Assembly: GCA_023249715.1 (NCBI GenBank)
Contig: JAHFCA010000058.1
Span: 1 to 8,044, forward strand
Reading direction: 5' to 3'
DNA from: Elusimicrobiota bacterium
GTDB taxonomy: Bacteria > Elusimicrobiota > Elusimicrobia > 2-02-FULL-39-32
DNA: 8,044 nt
Shown here: piece after piece, positions 6,883 to 8,044 of the stretch
Numbering within the stretch: position 1 is the first letter of the stretch
How the letters are laid out: every line of letters begins with the position of its first letter
Made by a program: the position numbers and the translations under genes
The notes under the pieces: model-generated
The model's input: only the letters and a program-made list of their open reading frames with translations
What the model was told of the DNA's origin: nothing
The model's database searches: none

Positions 6883-6911
6883 ACTTTTCTCAAACTTTTT
6901 GTAACGAATTT
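6879..6911. repeat. 33-base direct repeat, copy 2
   Basis: This is the second copy of the repeat at 6215-6247, identical at 32 of 33 positions. Its right end runs into the -35 element of the nucleotidyltransferase promoter. Here the TTTGTAAC word occurs twice, at 6898-6905 and 6909-6916, eleven bases apart (about one helical turn). The second word extends past the repeat and is not present beside copy 1. This copy therefore appears to be part of a functional promoter region, whereas copy 1 has no matching -10. Confidence 0.9.
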
Positions 6912-6938
6912 GTAACATTATTATGGGGATGATATAAT
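6910..6938 (+). promoter_or_regulatory. Sigma-70-type promoter of the MNT/HEPN pair
   Basis: TTGTAA (6910-6915), a 17-base spacer and a perfect TATAAT (6933-6938) form a near-consensus housekeeping promoter. Transcription should begin around 6944-6946, so the mRNA would start almost exactly at the AAGG ribosome site (6946-6949) and have a leader of only about ten bases before GTG 6955. The duplicated TTTGTAAC words overlapping the -35 are a plausible binding site for a repressor. Confidence 0.7.
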
Positions 6939-6954
6939 CGAAAATAAGGTAATT

Positions 6955-7293
6955 GTGAATAAAATGCGACAGGAAGATAAAAATCTACTATTAGAATTCA
7001 AGCAACGACTGCCATTAGATGTTAAAGCGCATTTAAAGCAGTTAATTGCCTTTGGTTCTAGAGCAAGAGGCGATTCATTGCCTGACTCTGATCTAGATGT
7101 AGTTGTGCTTATTGATGAAGAAAATTCGGCGCTACGTCGACAAATGAATGATATTGCATATCAAGTGATGTGGGACCATGATTTCAGCCCAATCATTTCC
7201 CTGAAGATTTTCCCTGAATTTAAGTTTAAAAATTCACTTGACCGCGGGTTTTCATTTCAGCGCAACGTAATGCGGGATGGAATTCATCTATGA
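6955..7293 (+). CDS. MNT-type nucleotidyltransferase (MntA-like antitoxin candidate)
   Basis: This 112-residue minimal nucleotidyltransferase carries GS-x10-DxD: G34-S35 in FGSRARGD, then D46 and D48 in SDLDVVV. These bind the nucleotide and metal. In characterised MntA/HepT pairs such a protein AMPylates the HEPN toxin to neutralise it; the same role is inferred here from the motif and the partner. The C-terminal half (SPIISLKIF, then RNVMRDGI) resembles the MNT domains that accompany HEPN partners. The start is GTG 6955, five bases after AAGG. ATG 6964 would sit 14 bases away, too far for that site. The stop overlaps the HEPN start as ATGA, indicating coupled translation. Confidence 0.85.
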   Translation: MNKMRQEDKNLLLEFKQRLPLDVKAHLKQLIAFGSRARGDSLPDSDLDVVVLIDEENSALRRQMNDIAYQVMWDHDFSPIISLKIFPEFKFKNSLDRGFSFQRNVMRDGIHL

Positions 7294-7694
7294 ATGATGA
7301 AATCCAGAAGCTGTTGGAGAAATCAGAAGAAGCAATTCAAGTAGCCGAGAAGTTGTTGAAAGAGAGTTATTTTTCTCACGCAGCAAGTAAAGCTTATTAT
7401 TCTATGTTTTATGCTGCTCAAGCTTTATTGAAATCAGAGGGAATTAACGTTATAAAACATTCTGCGGTTGAAGCCATGTTTGGATACCACTTCTCAAAAA
7501 CTGGAAGAATAGATCCCAAGTTTCACAAAATGTTTATTGAAGCTAGAGATGTCCGAGAATTGGCAGACTATGCGATTTCAGATGATATTATTGGAAAGGT
7601 AGCAACGCAAAAAGTTGAAGATGGAAAAGAGTTTATTAAAGCTATAAAATCCTTGCTCAACAAAAAGGAACAAAAACATGAAAACGCAAATTAA
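7290..7694 (+). CDS. HEPN-domain protein (HepT-like toxin candidate, COG1895-type)
   Basis: This is a 134-residue all-helical HEPN protein. The diagnostic parts are SKAYYSMFYAAQALL (residues 33-47), the GINVIKHSAV stretch (51-60) and the RDVRELADY segment (86-94). Many HEPN toxins are RNases with an R-x4-6-H catalytic motif. Here the equivalent position reads R89-E-L-A-D-Y94 with no histidine, as I recall is common in this subgroup, so RNase activity is uncertain. It is translationally coupled to the upstream nucleotidyltransferase by a 4-base ATGA overlap and most likely forms a complex with it. The C-terminus is lysine-rich. Its last 17 bases overlap the start of a truncated second nucleotidyltransferase. 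The pair is AT-rich, as expected of a transferred cassette. Confidence 0.85.
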   Translation: MNDEIQKLLEKSEEAIQVAEKLLKESYFSHAASKAYYSMFYAAQALLKSEGINVIKHSAVEAMFGYHFSKTGRIDPKFHKMFIEARDVRELADYAISDDIIGKVATQKVEDGKEFIKAIKSLLNKKEQKHENAN

Positions 7695-7788
7695 TATTGA
7701 TCAAAAAATTTTAACCAAATTCTGCCATCGTAACCATATTAAATTATTTTTTCTTCTTGACAATGAAAACGTTATCATACTAAAATAG
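7678..7788 (+). pseudogene. Truncated second MNT nucleotidyltransferase (N-terminal stub)
   Basis: This 36-codon frame starts at ATG 7678 inside the HEPN gene, behind AAGGAA about seven bases upstream, and ends at TAG 7786-7788. The first residues, with INIDQKILTKFCHRNHIK, match the typical start of small nucleotidyltransferases (ID..KI..FC..NHI). In those proteins the next residues are the hydrophobic strand leading to the GS motif. Here the sequence instead becomes LFFLLDNENV with no GS or DxD, and it runs into the promoter of the porin gene. I read it as a third gene of the cassette broken near 7743. The remaining peptide might still be made but cannot be catalytic. The motif resemblance is short, so confidence is moderate. 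Confidence 0.6.
7757..7786 (+). promoter_or_regulatory. Sigma-70-type promoter of the porin gene
   Basis: TTGACA (7757-7762) is a perfect -35; an 18-base spacer leads to TAAAAT (7781-7786), five of six -10 positions. Predicted transcription start is near 7793. It lies in the tail of the truncated nucleotidyltransferase frame and faces the porin gene. Confidence 0.65.
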
Positions 7789-7813
7789 GAGGGTTGGAAA
7801 ATATTATTTGCTA

Positions 7814-8044
7814 ATGACTAGAAATATTAACCCCGCTAAAAATTTTTGTAAGAGTTTTCTTCTTTTAATTTTTTTGTTGTCTGCTTCCTCTGTTTCTCAT
7901 GCCCAAATTTCTAAACCAAAGCTAGATGGATTCGTAAATATCACATACAACTACGATTTCAACCGTCCTTTAAGCGGCCGTAGCAACTATCGGCTTTTTG
8001 ATTCCAGAACAAATAATTTTCTTTTGAATGTCATTCAAGTAAAT
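7814..8044 (+). CDS. Outer-membrane beta-barrel porin, BBP2/OmpL-like (3' end beyond window)
   Basis: The first 77 residues of an exported barrel protein are visible. Residues 1-30 form a signal peptide: basic lead with K9 and K13, hydrophobic core FLLLIFLLSASS, and a VSHA cleavage site before Q31. The mature protein begins near LDGFVNITYNYDFNRP, then NYRLFDSRTNNFLLNVIQV. This alternating pattern (D-G-F-V-x-x-x-Y-x-Y-x-F-N-x-P followed by a Dxx-NxF-LN strand) is typical of the N-terminus of the putative beta-barrel porin-2 family, and it implies an outer membrane. The start is uncertain: ATG 7814 lies 20 bases after AGGAGGG (7787-7793), too far for normal use. In-frame TTG 7808 or ATT 7805 would be closer. 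The substrate is unknown, and most of the gene lies outside the window. Confidence 0.75.
   Translation, partial: MTRNINPAKNFCKSFLLLIFLLSASSVSHAQISKPKLDGFVNITYNYDFNRPLSGRSNYRLFDSRTNNFLLNVIQVN

Noticed and set aside
6858..6900. Intrinsic terminator after the antitoxin gene
   Set aside because: The stem is almost all A-T and the T run begins 13 bases after it, within the repeat, so it was kept only as an unassigned hairpin.
6215..6911. CRISPR array or integron attC sites at the 33-base repeats
   Set aside because: There are only two copies 664 bases apart with genes between them, and no attC-type core or folding was seen.

Overview
This window looks like chromosomal DNA of a diderm (Gram-negative-type) bacterium. 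It encodes a signal-peptide-bearing outer-membrane porin start, an inner-membrane-anchored lytic transglycosylase and a PilZ (c-di-GMP) protein. MutL carries the DQHA(X)2E(X)4E endonuclease motif, so mismatch repair is probably of the MutH-independent type. The lineage cannot be fixed from sequence reading. Dense gene overlaps, a REP-like GGGACAGC/GCTGTCCC palindrome and a BBP2-type porin would suit an uncultured phylum such as Omnitrophota, but that is a low-confidence guess.

Region 1 (1-6164, minus strand) is one tightly packed housekeeping operon read miaB > lytic transglycosylase > mutS > pilZ > mutL. Every junction overlaps (19, 8, 4 and 4 bases; the last two are ATGA stop/start overlaps), so translation is probably coupled along the whole chain. 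It joins tRNA methylthiolation, wall turnover, mismatch repair and a c-di-GMP sensor. MutL is cut by the window edge after 499 residues. Three oddities stand out. A 53-base REP-like palindrome lies in frame inside miaB. MiaB has no C-terminal TRAM domain. The PilZ protein carries a four-cysteine tail.

Region 2 (6165-7800, mostly plus strand) is visibly more AT-rich and reads as an accessory island of toxin-antitoxin-type genes. It has a HigB/RelE-like toxin remnant without a start codon, overlapped by an intact HigA-like antitoxin. Next comes an MNT nucleotidyltransferase/HEPN pair behind a near-consensus promoter, and then the first ~22 residues of a second nucleotidyltransferase that is cut off. 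A 33-base direct repeat (one mismatch) brackets the HigBA-like segment: one copy lies just upstream of miaB and the other runs into the promoter of the MNT/HEPN pair. This suggests insertion, or duplication of an upstream region.

Region 3 (7814-8044, plus strand) is the 5' end of a beta-barrel porin gene of the BBP2/OmpL-like type. A TTGACA-N18-TAAAAT promoter lies inside the end of the truncated nucleotidyltransferase frame. No tRNA, rRNA, CRISPR array or complete insertion sequence was seen.
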